This document shows positions 1 to 11,035 of a stretch of 64,000 nt of DNA, piece by piece. Positions within the stretch are counted from its first letter, which is position 1. Each line of letters begins with the position of its first letter. Location: NCBI GenBank assembly GCA_936450465.1, contig OW388297.1, positions 48,953,630-49,017,629 of the forward strand. The letters are read 5' to 3'. The position numbers were made by a program, and so were the translations under genes. The notes beneath the pieces were generated by a model that saw nothing but the letters and a program-made list of their open reading frames with translations, was not told where the DNA came from and did not search any database. Source of the stretch: Gibbula magus. Taxonomy: Eukaryota > Mollusca > Gastropoda > Trochida > Trochidae.

Positions 1-480
1 ATATGTCATATCATCTGCACACCTACGTGTATAACTAGAATCCTCTAAGACAAAAAAACAAAATTGACAAAATTGCAAACACCTCCAGTAAAATTTGCGG
101 CTTAAATTTGAGCATCTTTCATTCCAGTTTGTTTCTAGAGTTAAAAAGAAGGCACTAGCCATTCAATCAGACCCATCGCACTTTCTAAATGAATATTATG
201 AATTTCTACCATCTGGACGTCGTTTCAAAATATGGCATTTAAAAACTAACAGAGCATCAACATCGTTTGTCCCATACAGTATAAAAATTCTAAACCTTCA
301 CACCAAATGGCAATTATGTAACTCTTGAAACACGACATGGTTGATTAAAGTATGTCATATTTAGTACCCATCAACACAATGAATGTTATTATTGTTTTGG
401 TTTTTTATATTGTATTCATGTATTGTTGTTTTGTATTATATTCTACAAAGACTCTTTGAGTGGTGTAAGACGAATTTCCC
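1..480. other. Intergenic stretch, no gene seen
   Basis: AT-rich sequence with no convincing coding exon, repeat or RNA gene. A short open frame at 95-328 has no recognisable domain and no splice context. Confidence 0.4.
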
Positions 481-489
481 ATCTGGGAT

Positions 490-793
490 AATAAAGTTTA
501 TCATCCAAAACTGTGTTCCACAGGAGATATTGCTTGTATGAGATCAAGCGATATCTCCTAGGAGATATCGTTTTGACAGTAGATTTTGAACAATGCCCTG
601 TTGGCGTCAGCTTCATGACATCACAATGGTTTTGCATCATCAAGTAATGACATCACAATGCTATGACATCATAATCACGATGACGTCATAGCGCTATGAC
701 ATCACAGCACTGGAAGCCAAATGACAGTTTTGTGTTCAGATATTTTCATTTTGCATTAAAAACTAATGAAGAATGATTTTGGATGATAAATAG
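490..793. repeat. CRE-bearing miniature inverted-repeat element (family R1), copy 1
   Basis: Bounded by inverted termini TTTATCATCCAAAACTG (left) and ATTTTGGATGATAAAT (right). Inside are a near-palindrome around AGGAGATATCG and a cluster of TGACRTCA-type octamers (about 605-705), which are CRE/ATF-site-like. Four relatives occur at about 2488-2838, 10303-10605, 12486-12740 and 36798-37104. No coding capacity, so a non-autonomous element. The right end abuts a fragment of hairpin element F (about 793-833). Confidence 0.7.
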
Positions 794-864
794 AATCTCA
801 CCCTCGTGTCTTCTGATATCAAATATATAGAGGATATCTGTCTTTTATTGACTAATATAGAGAA

Positions 865-1002
865 TACTAAACGACGTCCCGTTTAATAACATATTTATGA
901 AACGAGTGGATGGTTTTGGTATTTAACGAGCGAAAGCGAGTTAGATACCAATACCATCCACGAGTTTCATAAATATGTTATTAAACGGGACGGAGTTTAG
1001 TA
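865..1002 (+). repeat. Long hairpin element A (tandem-GA box hairpin)
   Basis: A nearly perfect 138-bp inverted repeat. Apex CGAGCGAAAGCGAG at 927-940 folds as C-G, tandem G-A, GC/GC and a GAAA tetraloop. Interior non-pairing boxes are CGAC 872-875 with GGAG 992-995, and CGAG 903-906 with CGAG 961-964. Spacing is 27 nt (876-902 and 965-991) and 20 nt (907-926 and 941-960) on both arms. All other positions pair almost perfectly. No coding capacity. Confidence 0.9.
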
Positions 1003-2180
1003 TTTTATTTATTACACGCTCTAAATTAATGAAATATGTAATTAAAGTGTACTATTCATTCATGTAGATGTGCGTAGGGATACATCTCTTACCATGGACG
1101 CATAACGCCATCTCACTAAACACCAAAAATAGACCAAGCAAATATCCGTTAATAACAGTTTCAATTTTGAACAATACAATTTCAAAACACTCATTACATT
1201 GTATTTATGTTGAACTATAAGAAGCGCAAATTGGCGAGTAAACAAAAACATCGTATTAATCTCACTAGATCTTATGAATGATGTCAGGTGATTGTGACGT
1301 CATCGGAATGCGACTGTTTTCAAGCGCGATTCAGTTAGGCTAGTTACAGTTGTATGTAGCTGCAGTTGCTTTGCCAAAATAGGCTCTGTAACACCCTGAT
1401 GACAATGACACTGGGGAGTAAAGTTACATACAGTTCTGCAACTAGTTTCATCTAGCGAAATTGTGGGGATCATTGTCCTTGTTGCCGATGAAGTTAACAT
1501 TAGCGGCACAAATTGCTGACAGCACCGCCGAAAATGGAGTTCTGACATTTATAGCAAACGTTAAAATTTTATATCAGCATTGATACTTACCTTGAAGCAT
1601 TTTTATTCATTTATCTTGGTATGTTATCTTTTGTAACAACAGACAGACATGAACATTGCCTCCACAACCTGGAAAACTTACATGTCGACACGAAGCAAAT
1701 TGTTTACATTCTAAACAATTCAAAAACCATTCCTCAAAAGGAGAAGAAAATATCAAAATGTACCTTTAAGGATTACAATGTAGTTGCAATAATACTCAAC
1801 TGACGACTGTCACAGGATACGTGGGTTCAACGTGACGTTTATTCCTTGTGATTTTACATAAACTGAGGCTACGTCAAGTTGCATGACGAAGCAAAATGGC
1901 GGTCAAATCCCGAAAGCCGTAACGAGATAACATATGTGTCAAGGGAACTAACTCTGAATCAACCAAGGGATACTGATTGACGGCAAATTGCGATAGAAGC
2001 GTCCGTACAATATTAATCATAACGACGTTGCGTGAAAAAACATGTCCCAAGAAATCCAGTGCGATCCCAAAGGCCATGTGACTACTGGAAAGTAGTTCCG
2101 ACTGCGATCGCTTTCACGTGCAATGTTTCACAACAGTGTTGAATAACATTTCGATGTTTCACAACAGTAGTATCTTCAAC
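1003..2180. other. Gene-free repeat-rich stretch
   Basis: No supported exon. Contains scattered TGACGTCA-like octamers (about 1285-1300, 1832) and a short duplicated phrase, GTTTCACAACAGT, at about 2123 and 2157. Open frames here have no recognisable domain. Confidence 0.35.
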
Positions 2181-2189
2181 GAGAGTGTA

Positions 2190-2310
2190 ATAAACCATGT
2201 TTATCTCATCGAGTGAGGTAGAAAGGTTATATTTTCCCGAGTGGCGCAGCCATGAGTGAAAATATATAACTTTTCTACCTCATGAGATGAGATAAACATG
2301 GTATTTGTCA
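2190..2310 (+). repeat. Long hairpin element E (GNA-triloop apex)
   Basis: Inverted repeat with apex TGGC-GCA-GCCA (2242-2252), a GNA-type triloop closed by C-G. It is flanked by CGAG 2238-2241 against TGAG 2253-2256; the next boxes are CGAG 2210-2213 against TGAG 2283-2286. The TG forms look like CpG decay of CG. Spacing between boxes is 24 and 26 nt. Confidence 0.8.
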
Positions 2311-2340
2311 AGAATTGACGGATATTCTATTTATTATATA

Positions 2341-2489
2341 GAGAATCTCACCCAAGTGTCTTCTGATATCAAATATATCAACACGAGTTGATTAAAGTTA
2401 CAAATATCCGAGGCTTGCCGAGGATATTTTTACTTTAATCAACGAGTGTTGATATATTTGATATCAGAAGACACGAGGGTGAGATTTTA
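2341..2489 (+). repeat. Long hairpin element F, best copy
   Basis: Palindrome with three box pairs: CAAG 2353-2356 with CGAG 2474-2477, CGAG 2384-2387 with CGAG 2443-2446, and CGAG 2409-2412 with CGAG 2419-2422. Spacing is 27 nt outer to middle on both arms and 21/20 nt middle to inner. The apex is GGC-TT-GCC-like instead of GAAA. Related or decayed copies lie at about 793-833, 3515-3600, 9700-9780, 12747-12868, and 37105-37170 with 37931-37970 (split by a transposon). Confidence 0.85.
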
Positions 2490-2838
2490 TTTATCATTCA
2501 AAATCATTCTTCAACAATTATTAGCAAAATAATGAACATATCTGCAACACAAAACTGCCATGTTGCTACTTCAGCAGTAAACTCAGTGATGTCATAGCAT
2601 TGTGACGTCATCAGCATTGTGGCCTCATAGCATTGTTACGTCATCAACTTTGTGACGTCATACCATTGTCAGCAGTGTTCTCAGTGATGTCAAAGCCTTG
2701 TGATGTCATTAATTGATGATGTAATAGCATTATGACGATTTGATTGTAGCGATATCTACAATGTAGATATCGCTTGTAGATATCGCTTGATCTCACACAA
2801 GCGATATCTACTGTGGATGCCAGTTTTGGATGATAAAT
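2488..2838. repeat. R1 CRE-bearing miniature element, copy 2
   Basis: Opposite orientation to copy 1. It starts with TTTATCATTCAAAATCATTC and ends with AGTTTTGGATGATAAATGA. It holds seven or more TGACGTCA-like octamers at 2585-2735 and GATATC-centred palindromes at 2750-2815. It directly follows hairpin F, as in the other F/R1 pairs, suggesting that hairpin and CRE module form one composite repeat. Confidence 0.7.
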
Positions 2839-2849
2839 GATATTATCCA

Positions 2850-3000
2850 TGTAATTACGTCCGAAAAGGGTCGTTTTCACGTCAAGCGGCCGCAAGGAAC
2901 AGCCCGTCACCACAGTAACACTGTGACGTCATAAGCCAAATGGCCGCGCGAGACCATTTTTTTATGACGTCAAATTATATCAGTCACCGTTCGCAGTGAA
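2850..3000. repeat. Fragment of CRE-module element
   Basis: Matches the interior of the modules at 8331-8545 and 12227-12489: a CACAGTAACA-type phrase, then TGTGACGTCATAA, then TTTTTTATGACGTCA. The termini are not recognisable. Confidence 0.5.
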
Positions 3001-3465
3001 AATATAAGTTATTTTCACTGCAGTCTGATTAAAAAAATTTTCAAAACAGTGCATCTACCGGGATACGAACTCATATCGTTCGGAGATTTCCACGCCAAAC
3101 CGTCTGGAAACAGTCCGTAGACTAGCGTGTTCGAGCGCAATTCAGGTAGCCAATCAAAAGATGCCCAACAAATGCTTTCGATGCGAGAAGTTAGGGGCAG
3201 ATAACTCCAAACAGCTATCCTTTTGTCTGTTCCAAAGCTTTCAAAACAGCGACCGTTTAAAAACTATGATGTGATTGGTCAGCTATTTGACTGGGCTTTG
3301 GCTGCGCTAAACTGGTTCGGAACACACGCCTATACGGGATGTTCTCAGACCTTGTGGCGAGGAATCTACAGAACCTGTTCGTATCCCAGTAGATATATTA
3401 TTTTGCAAATTTTATTCCTCGGAACAAGGTCGATTTTAATCAGACTGTTTTCACTGTAGATTGAT
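2990..3465. repeat. Long inverted-repeat miniature element
   Basis: Outer arms CAGTCTGATTAAAA (about 3021) and TTTTAATCAGACTG (about 3432) are inverted. A second inverted pair is CTACCGGGATACGAAC (about 3055) and GTTCGTATCCCAGTAG (about 3377). The intervening open frame (3223-3459) has no recognisable domain and I do not call it a gene. Confidence 0.6.
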
Positions 3466-3597
3466 AGACAGTTTATTTCACTGATAAATCCCAGTATTTC
3501 ATTGCTCGTCATATAATAAATATCAACACTCATTGATAAAAGTAACCTCTATCAACTCGTGTTGATATATTTGATATCAGAAGACACGAGGGTGAGA

Positions 3598-3628
3598 TTC
3601 TCTATTTATCTTATCTTATCTTATCTTA
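3598..3628 (+). repeat. TTATC microsatellite
   Basis: Short tandem run of TTATC/CTTAT immediately after a decayed hairpin-F copy. Confidence 0.8.
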
Positions 3629-3879
3629 TGTAGCAACGGCAAAAACAATGGTATTATGACGTCACAGACACACTACGGGGGTTCGCGCTGAAACACTCTC
3701 TAAACTGTTCGCGGATGTCAGCGAGCGCTCGTCACTTGTTAGTGAACTTACGCGAACGTTAGGGAAGTCACCGAATAAATCGCATTGCGTTGGCGCATGC
3801 GATTTGGGGGTTTACACTACACGTGTTTTGCATGCGATTTTAATGCGAATATCATAAGTGCGATTGTTTTAGTTCCATA

Positions 3880-4075
3880 TGTTATGTATGTACTGTAGGT
3901 GTGTGTACAATGGATGTATGTACAGGTTTTATGTATAGAATCTGATGTATGTACTGTATGTACAAATGTATGTATGTTGGTACAGATGTATATATGTCCA
4001 CATATATGTATACAAGTGTAAATGTATGTTTGTATGTATTGATGTACATATGTCTGTTGACATACGTTTGTATGA
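3880..4075 (+). repeat. Imperfect TATG/GTAC-rich simple repeat
   Basis: Degenerate run of GTATGTA and TGTAC words. The reverse-strand open frame across it is a repeat artefact. Confidence 0.6.
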
Positions 4076-4170
4076 CTGCTTTGCCTAAACGTGGGGGGAA
4101 ATATCCCTTCAGATGATGAAAATATGATGTCATATAGGGATTTCCAATGCGATTGTGAATGCGATGCGAA

Positions 4171-4378
4171 TAAAATAGAACTGGGCCGTGTTCAAGAAAA
4201 CCTCTCTTGAACGCGATTGCTCAATGTAGCGCTACGGAGCAAAGCGAGCGAACTTTGAGGTTTTGCACCGTGTCGTTCAGGAGAGAATGAGCGCTACTTG
4301 AGCGCTACATTGAGCAATCAATGAGCGATTATAAGCGCTCGCTGTTATGGAACGGAACCCAGGTTCTATTTGTACAGT
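4171..4378. repeat. Palindromic miniature element, copy 1
   Basis: Inverted ends AATAGAACTGGGCCGTGTTC and GAACGGAACCCAGGTTCTAT, with internal AGCGCTACATTGAGCAATC-type inverted motifs. A second copy in the opposite orientation is at about 53806-54036. The apex contains GGAGCAAAGCGAGCG, loosely reminiscent of the hairpin apices. A TCGCA run follows at 4379-4405. Confidence 0.65.
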
Positions 4379-4529
4379 TTCGCATCGCATCGCATCGCAT
4401 CGCAACGCATGAAAAAACGGACGTAGCGTATGTCAACTCATTGAACATAACGAGTTGCGTTCTGATACGATTATTTTTTAAAGCATCGCATTCAAAAAAA
4501 CGGACGTAGTGTATACCCCGCCTAACTGA

Positions 4530-4625
4530 ACGCAAAGCCGGTTGCTAGGCGAACGTGATATGTGCACATGTCCAAGTATAGAAAATATCAACCAGGTTAA
4601 TTTTCACCGTATGGGTAATAGGAAT
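4530..4625. repeat. Fragment of CRE-module element end
   Basis: GTTGCTAGGCGAACGTGATATGTGC and a terminal GTATGGGTAATA match the right end of the modules at 8331-8545 and 12227-12489. Confidence 0.55.
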
Positions 4626-4887
4626 AACAACAACGGATCATTTAAATCATTTTCGAAAATCGTATCATTCTTCGCTTTGCTTGGCAATTAGTTTAGATGA
4701 GACGTAAATGTAAACAAAACACTTTACCAACCAACTTAACAAGGACCAACTAGTTACCGCTATTTATGGTTGAATCGATGTTTAATCTACTCCCATAACG
4801 TAAAGTCCGTTGACATATTAACATATTGAATAAACATATGGATTTCTTTTATCCAGATTAATTACAGAAAAAACGGCAAATTCAAAG

Positions 4888-7448
4888 ATGGCGACGACTT
4901 TTGCGCAACACATGGACCAGGCCACGTTCAACGTGAAAGAGCGAGTCTTGACCTGCACGATCTGCCTGGAAATCTTCAGGACCCCAAAGATTCTTCCCTG
5001 CTTCCACACGTTCTGTCAGGGCTGCTTGTGGAACCACGTGGTGAACACCGTGAAGCTGCAGAAGTTCCCCTGTCCTCTGTGTAGGACTGACATCAGACTC
5101 CCAGAAGGCGGGGTGGACAGTTTCCAATGCAACTTCTACATCATGGAGTTCACCGAGCTCATTGAGAAGGAAGCTCAGCAGACGACGAACAAAAAGGGCG
5201 GGAAATCGGTTCCCGAGGACACGCGCAAGACATGCCAACCTGTGAACAGTACAGTGACGTTTAAAGACCTGCTGTGTCCCAGTCATGCGTATCGAGACGA
5301 ATGGGTATCCTCCTTCTGCAAGAGGTGCAGCGTGCCCATCTGCCTGCAGTGCAAGATGCATGAGCACAGTGGACACGAGTGGGAGGAGTTAGGCGTGGTT
5401 GTCGGCGAGGCTCAGAGGCAGCTCAAGTCGCTTGGGACTCGAGTACTCCAGCACCAGAAACTCCTCGGAGAGCTCAGCGAAGACAGGCGGAAGTACATGG
5501 AGGGCTTCACCACGCAGGTCACTTCCTTCTCCGAGCAGATCCGTTCATGCGCAGATGACATAAAAACCAAAGTTGACGGCAGGTACAAACTGGATTTTGT
5601 ATATGATAGACATACATATTTGTGTAACTGTGAACTATGAAACTGATTATTACCCATTTTACTTATACTTTAAAGTGTATAACAAAAATGAAATTATAAT
5701 TGATAACTGTTAAATTTACTTTCAGATGCGAAGCTCTCCTCTTCCTGCTTGACCATCTCAAGGTCACAGAGGTCAGCAAAGTTGAGTCCCATGAATTACA
5801 AATCAGCAAATGCGCAAAAGGTCTCCGCGAGGTCAAGAAAGGAATGGAACACATGATGAAGGGATCGGGCATCCTTGACCTTCTAGCATCGAAATCTCAT
5901 CTGCTGGAGAAAGCAGACGACATGATCAGAAGTTTCCCAGGGTTCATTGAGAAATGCAAGGTGGTGTATGACCGAAAAGAATCGGACGGGCTTAGCCAGA
6001 AGATCGACGCGGCGATGGGTTACCTGAGCGCGGAGCGGGAAGATACTTCTCTGCCACAGGAGCAGCAATCGGACCCGGAACCGGAAACACCGCCGCCTCG
6101 ACCACCCCAGCAGCACACATCTCCTGTTATAATTCGCCCTCCTCCAGGATTTGCTGCAGGACTACGGGTGGCAAAAAAAGCATCATTCAAGGTCCGCCAA
6201 AACAATGCAGGCATCCGGTTCATCATCCCGGTTCCGAACCTCGGAACGGTGGTCGGGTATGACTCCAGCCCGCGATACGTTGACCTGGTCGACGAGACCG
6301 GAAACAAGCTCCGGAAGTACGAGGCGGTGGCCGGCACTTCCTGCTCCATCCTGCTAGGACAGACAAATCTGGTGCTGTGCACATCCAACCCCCGCCAGCT
6401 GACACAGCGCCGCCTCCCACAGTTCTCCCCCATACCGTACCGCAGCGGGGACCTCCCCGTCACACCCACAGGCATCGCCGTCCGTAACCCCCGGGAACTG
6501 GTCATCTGCGGCAAAGAGAAGGCAGGCGTCGGCACCGGCATCTACATATACTGGTATTGCAAACTAATATCCAGATTTTCTAAAATTTATTCATTTCCTG
6601 TATTGTTGAAAATAATCGAGTTAATAATTACGATGCGAGCACATTTGCAATATCAACATTCGTTTCGTAAATGTCATTTGACAAATTTCTCATATGATCA
6701 AATGTTGATAGATACCTTGCTCAGGATCCTGAAAATAGTATCCACGGGTTAGACCGAATTAAAACACCAACTACGATTAACTCCAAGCATTCGAAATCGT
6801 CATTAACAATGTTATGCCATCAATTTTCTTCTTTGACGTCACAAATGATGTGTTTTTCTCAATTTAACGACTTCGGTAATGGATAAAACAATATCTGTGT
6901 ATCTATATTGTTGGTGACATTCGGCATCTAAATACCACTAAAGTCCACGTACACTACTCATTTAGATTGTTTTATCAAAATAAACATCTCCATTAGTCAG
7001 TGATATTGATACTTAACTATATACATATTCTATTGTTTCCAGTTTGCAAAACAAACGGGCCACGCCGCTTTACGCCAACGGCGACCTTCACATTCTAAAG
7101 GCGCCCGCCAGTGTCGTGGTGACCCAGGACGGAGATGAAGAAATCTTTGTCGTGTCCGACTCTAAGAGGAAAGCCGTCTTCTTCTTCAACAGCCATGGGA
7201 ACCTTCTCCACACATTCCCCACCCAGCGCTGTAGCTTCTGTCCTGAGGGGCTATGTCGAGATATGGACGGCAACATCGTGGTGGCAGACAAGGGAAACAA
7301 CTCCGTCGTGGTTCTTTCCCCACGTGGCATCTTCCGGCAAGAGTTGACACGCGGCGTCGATCCAAGGGCGATAACTTTTGATGGCTCCGGCAGACTTTGG
7401 CTCGGCGAGGCGGAGGGGACGATCAGCGTCTTCGATTACATATCCTAA
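4888..7448 (+). CDS. TRIM-type RING/B-box/coiled-coil protein with NHL-like C-terminus
   Basis: Three exons: 4888-5582, 5726-6553 and 7043-7448 (stop 7446-7448), joined through a GTACAA donor, a GTATTG donor and two AG acceptors; phases close, giving 642 aa. The start ATG sits in aaagATGGCG context. Residues 23-65 are a C3HC4 RING (C23, C26, C38, H40, C43, C46, C62, C65), the signature of an E3 ubiquitin ligase. Residues 130-163 are a B-box type 2 (C130, H133, C144, C147, C152, C155, then His). About 165-330 is a charged helical coiled-coil region interrupted by intron 1. After a Pro/Glu-rich linker (PEPETPPPRPP) the C-terminus has beta-propeller-like repeats with phrases such as DMDGNIVVADKGNNSVVVLS, typical of NHL repeats. 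By family knowledge it is a cytosolic ubiquitin ligase; substrate and any antiviral role are unknown. Codon use is GC-rich against AT-rich flanks, as expected for a real gene. Confidence 0.9.
5583..5725 (+). other. Intron 1 of the TRIM gene
   Basis: 143 nt, GT at 5583-5584 and TTTCAG ending at 5725. It splits an AGA codon (phase 2). The reading frame runs a short way past the donor but the exon 2 frame resumes exactly at 5726. Confidence 0.85.
6554..7042 (+). other. Intron 2 of the TRIM gene
   Basis: 489 nt, GTATTG donor and TTTCCAG acceptor, phase 2. It contains stops in all frames and no other signal. Confidence 0.8.
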
Positions 7449-8110
7449 AACATGATGATCCCTTTTTGAATTTCTTAGTGGCAAACTGAACTTAACGATT
7501 TAAGCTTGGTTTACTTTTACTAAGAACTCTTTTTGAAATAGTTCCTTTGTGAATAATAGACTGAACATTGTTTAAAGTCGAATTATTGGCCTTTTACAAA
7601 GATTTACAAACATGTCTTAGTGGGAACTAATTTTTGAAGATTGGTTGATATCTAAATATGACTTTGTGAAATTATGCCGTTTAAAAACAGAATCGTATTA
7701 ATAGGCCATTGTTATTGAAAGTTTACTTGTACATGTAGCAAAGATTACGAAACTCATTTTGAAACATATGTGAATTGAAATAATAAAACAAAATCATACG
7801 CATTAGGTATTTTCCAATAGTGAATGTTGGTCGAATTTAAAAAACAGCCAAATATTTTATGTCCAAAACTTAACTAACTGAAAAATGTCATTATTAAATT
7901 TAATCCCCAACTCAACAAGTGCAATAAGAAAATCAATATTTCTATTTGATACATATATTTCAATAAACAGTCATTTCTTTTTGTATGATAACTTTTCCAA
8001 TTCATATGAACCATGATATACATTCTACATGCATTATTCAAAGTTTTTAACAAATTTCATATATTTTCTATATGTAAATATATTTTTACATGAATAAAGA
8101 TATTGAGAAT
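7449..8110 (+). other. Probable 3' untranslated region of the TRIM gene
   Basis: AT-rich, no exon. AATAAA polyadenylation hexamers occur near 7780 and at 8093-8098; the second precedes the first repeat element and is the better candidate for the transcript end. Confidence 0.5.
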
Positions 8111-8180
8111 GAGCTTTATTGTCATTTTTGGAATCGATTGTTCCTTTAAGATATTAGGTTCCCGGTGTCGTATATAGAGA

Positions 8181-8318
8181 TTATTACCCGAGGAAGTGTG
8201 TCATATGACTTTTACGAAACGAGTGTGAATGTTTGTATTGCCCGAGCGAGAGCGAGGGTTATACACAAATTCGCACGAGTTTCGTAAATGTCATATGACA
8301 CACTTTCGAGTGTAATAA
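8181..8318 (+). repeat. Long hairpin element B
   Basis: Apex CGAGC-GAGA-GCGAG at 8243-8256, a GNRA tetraloop. Box pairs: CGAG 8189-8192 with 8307-8310; CGAG 8220-8223 with 8276-8279; CGAG 8243-8246 with 8253-8256. Spacing is 27 nt on both arms and then 19 nt on both arms. Arm sequence is unrelated to elements A, C, D and F. Confidence 0.9.
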
Positions 8319-8330
8319 TTTCTTTATTGC

Positions 8331-8545
8331 CCGTTCTATTCCATGTGATTCGCGTAAAAATAGTAAGAAAGCGGCCCAGCTCTCTTGCGACGGCAAGCAA
8401 CAGTGACGTCACGAACAATCGTTTTATGACGTCACTGACGACAAAATACGGGAAGCCGCGCTGAAACAATCGTTGCTAGGCAAACGTGATATGTGCATAA
8501 TGTGAATAATATTAACTCGGTTATTTCCAACCATATGGGTAATAA
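8331..8545. repeat. CRE-module miniature element next to hairpin B
   Basis: Termini TTATTGCCCG and CATATGGGTAATAA are inverted. The interior has CAGTGACGTCAC and TTTTATGACGTCAC, two full CRE palindromes about 20 nt apart, then GTTGCTAGGCAAACGTGATATGTGC. Homologous to 12227-12489. Confidence 0.7.
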
Positions 8546-8555
8546 AAACAAAGAT

Positions 8556-8710
8556 TACATTACGATTGAGTGTTGAATATCGAAAATATTTCAACGAGAT
8601 ATTTTTTAATGTTGTGATTTATTCACGAGCGAAAGCGAGTGAATAAATCACAATATTTAAAAATATTGAGTTGGAATATTTTCGATATTCAACACTCACG
8701 AGTTATGTAA
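8556..8710 (+). repeat. Long hairpin element C
   Basis: Apex CGAGC-GAAA-GCGAG at 8626-8639. Box pairs: CGAT 8563-8566 with CGAG 8699-8702; CGAG 8595-8598 with TGAG 8667-8670; CGAG with CGAG at the apex. Spacing is 28 nt on both arms and 27 nt on both arms, so both intervals are long here. It begins just after the end of the CRE module at 8545. Confidence 0.88.
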
Positions 8711-9855
8711 TCTTTTTATAACATATGAAACTTTATATTCATTTGAGACAAGCATCAGACTATGCGCGACATTACCGCGTAATAATACTTATACTGGGTA
8801 ATTAATCTAGGTGGAGTCAAGCCGTAAAACAGTAACAAATGTAGTCCCGATTTCCGTTTCGCTCTCGCTCGCATCTACATAAAATATCATATTAACTCAA
8901 TCATTTTCACAATGTTTGTCGTCATCATTGTCCTGAATCAAGATATCAAGAAGCACTTTAATAGTTAACACTGACGTTGTTGACCTCGACGAATATCGTC
9001 AAATGTTCCTTGACCGGCTGTTTTCATACAACCGTCCTTGCTGAACGTTTCTATATGCAAGTTTCCTATTTTGAACTTCATATGTGTATATCTAGACGTT
9101 GATTATATCAAACTATGATCATGCATGTCGATTCTAAAAGCAATCATTTATAAACTTTGATTCGTGTTGACAAAAACACGACCGTTGTAAACAAAAGGGA
9201 GATAACTCTTCCTGGACTAAATTGAAGCAAAATATTTATATTGTGATTAATCTAATTATAAAATATATGAGATCGGAACCCGAATTCTCTATTTTTAATT
9301 TTTGCAATGATGCAAGTTTATTAATAGTCAAAAATACGTTCAGGAAAAAGATATGATGAACTGGAAAATTGAAGTGGCGAGTGGGTTCGGCTGTACTCGA
9401 TCAGCTGGTGGCGAAAGTAGTACGGCATTATGACGTCACTATCGTTGAATAACTTGTTTTGGTTACACAACACTCGTTGAATAACTTTCAACTAGTTACA
9501 CAACACTTGTTTCAAATAACTAAAATAATCTCATAACGATATTCAGAACACGTATGTAATAAAAGCCAATACATGAGTAGTTTTTTTGCCGACCGAAGTA
9601 TTTCAACAGTTTAATGGTTTACAATAACAACAAATCGGCAAAATTAAGGGCCCAGTACATTTTTTTGTAGACGAAATCGAGGGGGATTTTGTTATATAGA
9701 TAATATCATTCAAGTTTCTACTTATATAAAATACATCAACACAGGTTGATAAAAGTTACAAATATCCGAGGCTTGCATATCACGCACCACTCTCCATCAT
9801 ATTATAAATTTTGCATTTCGTAAATTTTCTGTGTAAGCGTAGCAGCACTTTGAAG
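8711..9855. other. Gene-free stretch with hairpin relics
   Basis: A reverse-orientation apex relic (TTTCGCTCTCGCTCGC, about 8858-8873) and a partial hairpin-F copy (about 9700-9780, containing ATATCCGAGGCTTGC) are visible. CRE-like TGACGTCA at about 9432. No exon supported. Confidence 0.45.
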
Positions 9856-9859
9856 TTCA

Positions 9860-10301
9860 GGGGCGGTATTTATAAAAACTCTTAGAGTTACCAACGGACT
9901 CCTAACTGTCAAAATCTCTAGGAGTTACCTCATTACTTGTAAAAGTTCCTCATAACTCATAAATATCAACTCCTACTCCTAAGAGTTACTCGTAACGTTA
10001 TGAGTGGTCACTGGCACTTTTACCATTCTCTAAGAGTTCCAATATGGCCGCTGCCGTACAGGTGCGACATCGTCGACTCAGACATTTTAATGTAAGAAAC
10101 GATGTTCTGAACCTATTAACTGACGAGGAATTGATTGAAAGATACACACTGAACCGTGCAGGTATCATACTTGTGACCGATTTAGTGAGAAATGTGCTGA
10201 CGAGTCCCGCTAAAAGAAACTATTCCTTGGACGCTGAGTTAAAAGTGATTATTACTCTTAGATATTTAGCCACGGGGAAAATGCATTTGCATCTTGGGTG
10301 A
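9860..10301 (+). pseudogene. PIF/Harbinger transposase N-terminal fragment (HARBI1-like)
   Basis: The leader GGGGCGGTATTTATAAAA followed by repeated ACTCTTAGAGTT words resembles a Harbinger end. An 85-codon frame at 10044-10301 reads RHFNVRNDVLNLLTDEELIE, then RYTLNRAGI and LKVIITLRYLATG, matching the helical N-terminal part of HARBI1-like DDE transposases. It stops at GKMHLHLG where R1 copy 3 begins; no DDE catalytic core follows. This is therefore a truncated, inactive copy. Confidence 0.7.
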
Positions 10302-10302
10302 T

Positions 10303-10605
10303 CTTTTACTTACCATCCAAAATCATTATTAGATTATTAAACATATAGTTGAAGTAATCAGCACAATTACCAGTGAAATTTCTTCAGCAGTGACCTCGGT
10401 GAGGTCATAGCATTGTTCCGTTATCAGCACTGTGACATGGCATTGTTATTTCATCAACTTTGTGACATCATAACATTGCCATCCGAGTTACCAGCGATGT
10501 GAACGCCTTGTGAGGTCATTATTTAACCGATGTATTAGTATCACGAGGATTCGATTTAGCAATATCTGCATTACTGTTACCGTCAGTTTTTGATGATATA
10601 TGTAG
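10303..10605. repeat. R1 CRE-bearing miniature element, copy 3
   Basis: Starts TTTTACTTACCATCCAAAATC and ends CAGTTTTTGATGATATATG; decayed TGACRTCA octamers fill 10395-10520. It interrupts the HARBI1-like frame. Confidence 0.6.
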
Positions 10606-10697
10606 CTAATATGAGTCTCTTGCCGGTAACAATTCAAAGCAAAACTTTAATTTACGTTGTTGCGAAACGCATTATATTTGAGGCTATTACTTTTATC

Positions 10698-11035
10698 TTT
10701 AAGGGGCAGTCGCACGTTTTCTCGTTCAATAAGTCGATGAAATGTATTTGAAAAATAATGTCACCAATAGTAAAACACCATTCTCTCTTCAGAAAATCAA
10801 GTTTAAAAATGATTGCGCATGTTTCGGTAAAGGCATGGGAATCATTTTTGTAATTCGAAATAAAAAAATGTGTTCACATTGAAATGGCCGCCATGCAATT
10901 TTTGCTGTACATGTATACGCAACACAGTTATAAGCACTACGGGTAATTGATTTCTATAAAAAAAATGTTTTACCCTCTAAAGCAAATTTAGATTACATAA
11001 ACTATCATAATAAATTGGAAATATTGCCCATTTAA
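10698..11035. repeat. Decayed TTAA-type miniature element
   Basis: Starts with CTTTAAGGGGCAGTCGCACG and is an inverted, diverged relative of 24846-25200, sharing ATGGCCGCCATGCAATTTTTG and TTTTACCCTCTAAAG. The right end near GCCCATTTAA is weak. Confidence 0.6.

Noticed and set aside
901..966. Hammerhead or other self-cleaving ribozyme in the hairpin apices
   Set aside because: GCGAAAGC is present but the CUGANGA core and cleavage triplet of hammerheads are not; only symmetric internal loops are seen.
901..966. Kink-turn from tandem G-A pairs
   Set aside because: A k-turn needs an asymmetric three-nucleotide bulge beside the G-A pairs; these internal loops are symmetric.
4882..5376. 164-codon open frame on the minus strand
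   Set aside because: Exactly antisense to exon 1 of the TRIM gene; the plus strand has RING and B-box residues, so this is a shadow.
6020..6541. 173-codon minus-strand frame
   Set aside because: Antisense of TRIM exon 2, GC-rich codons create the open frame.
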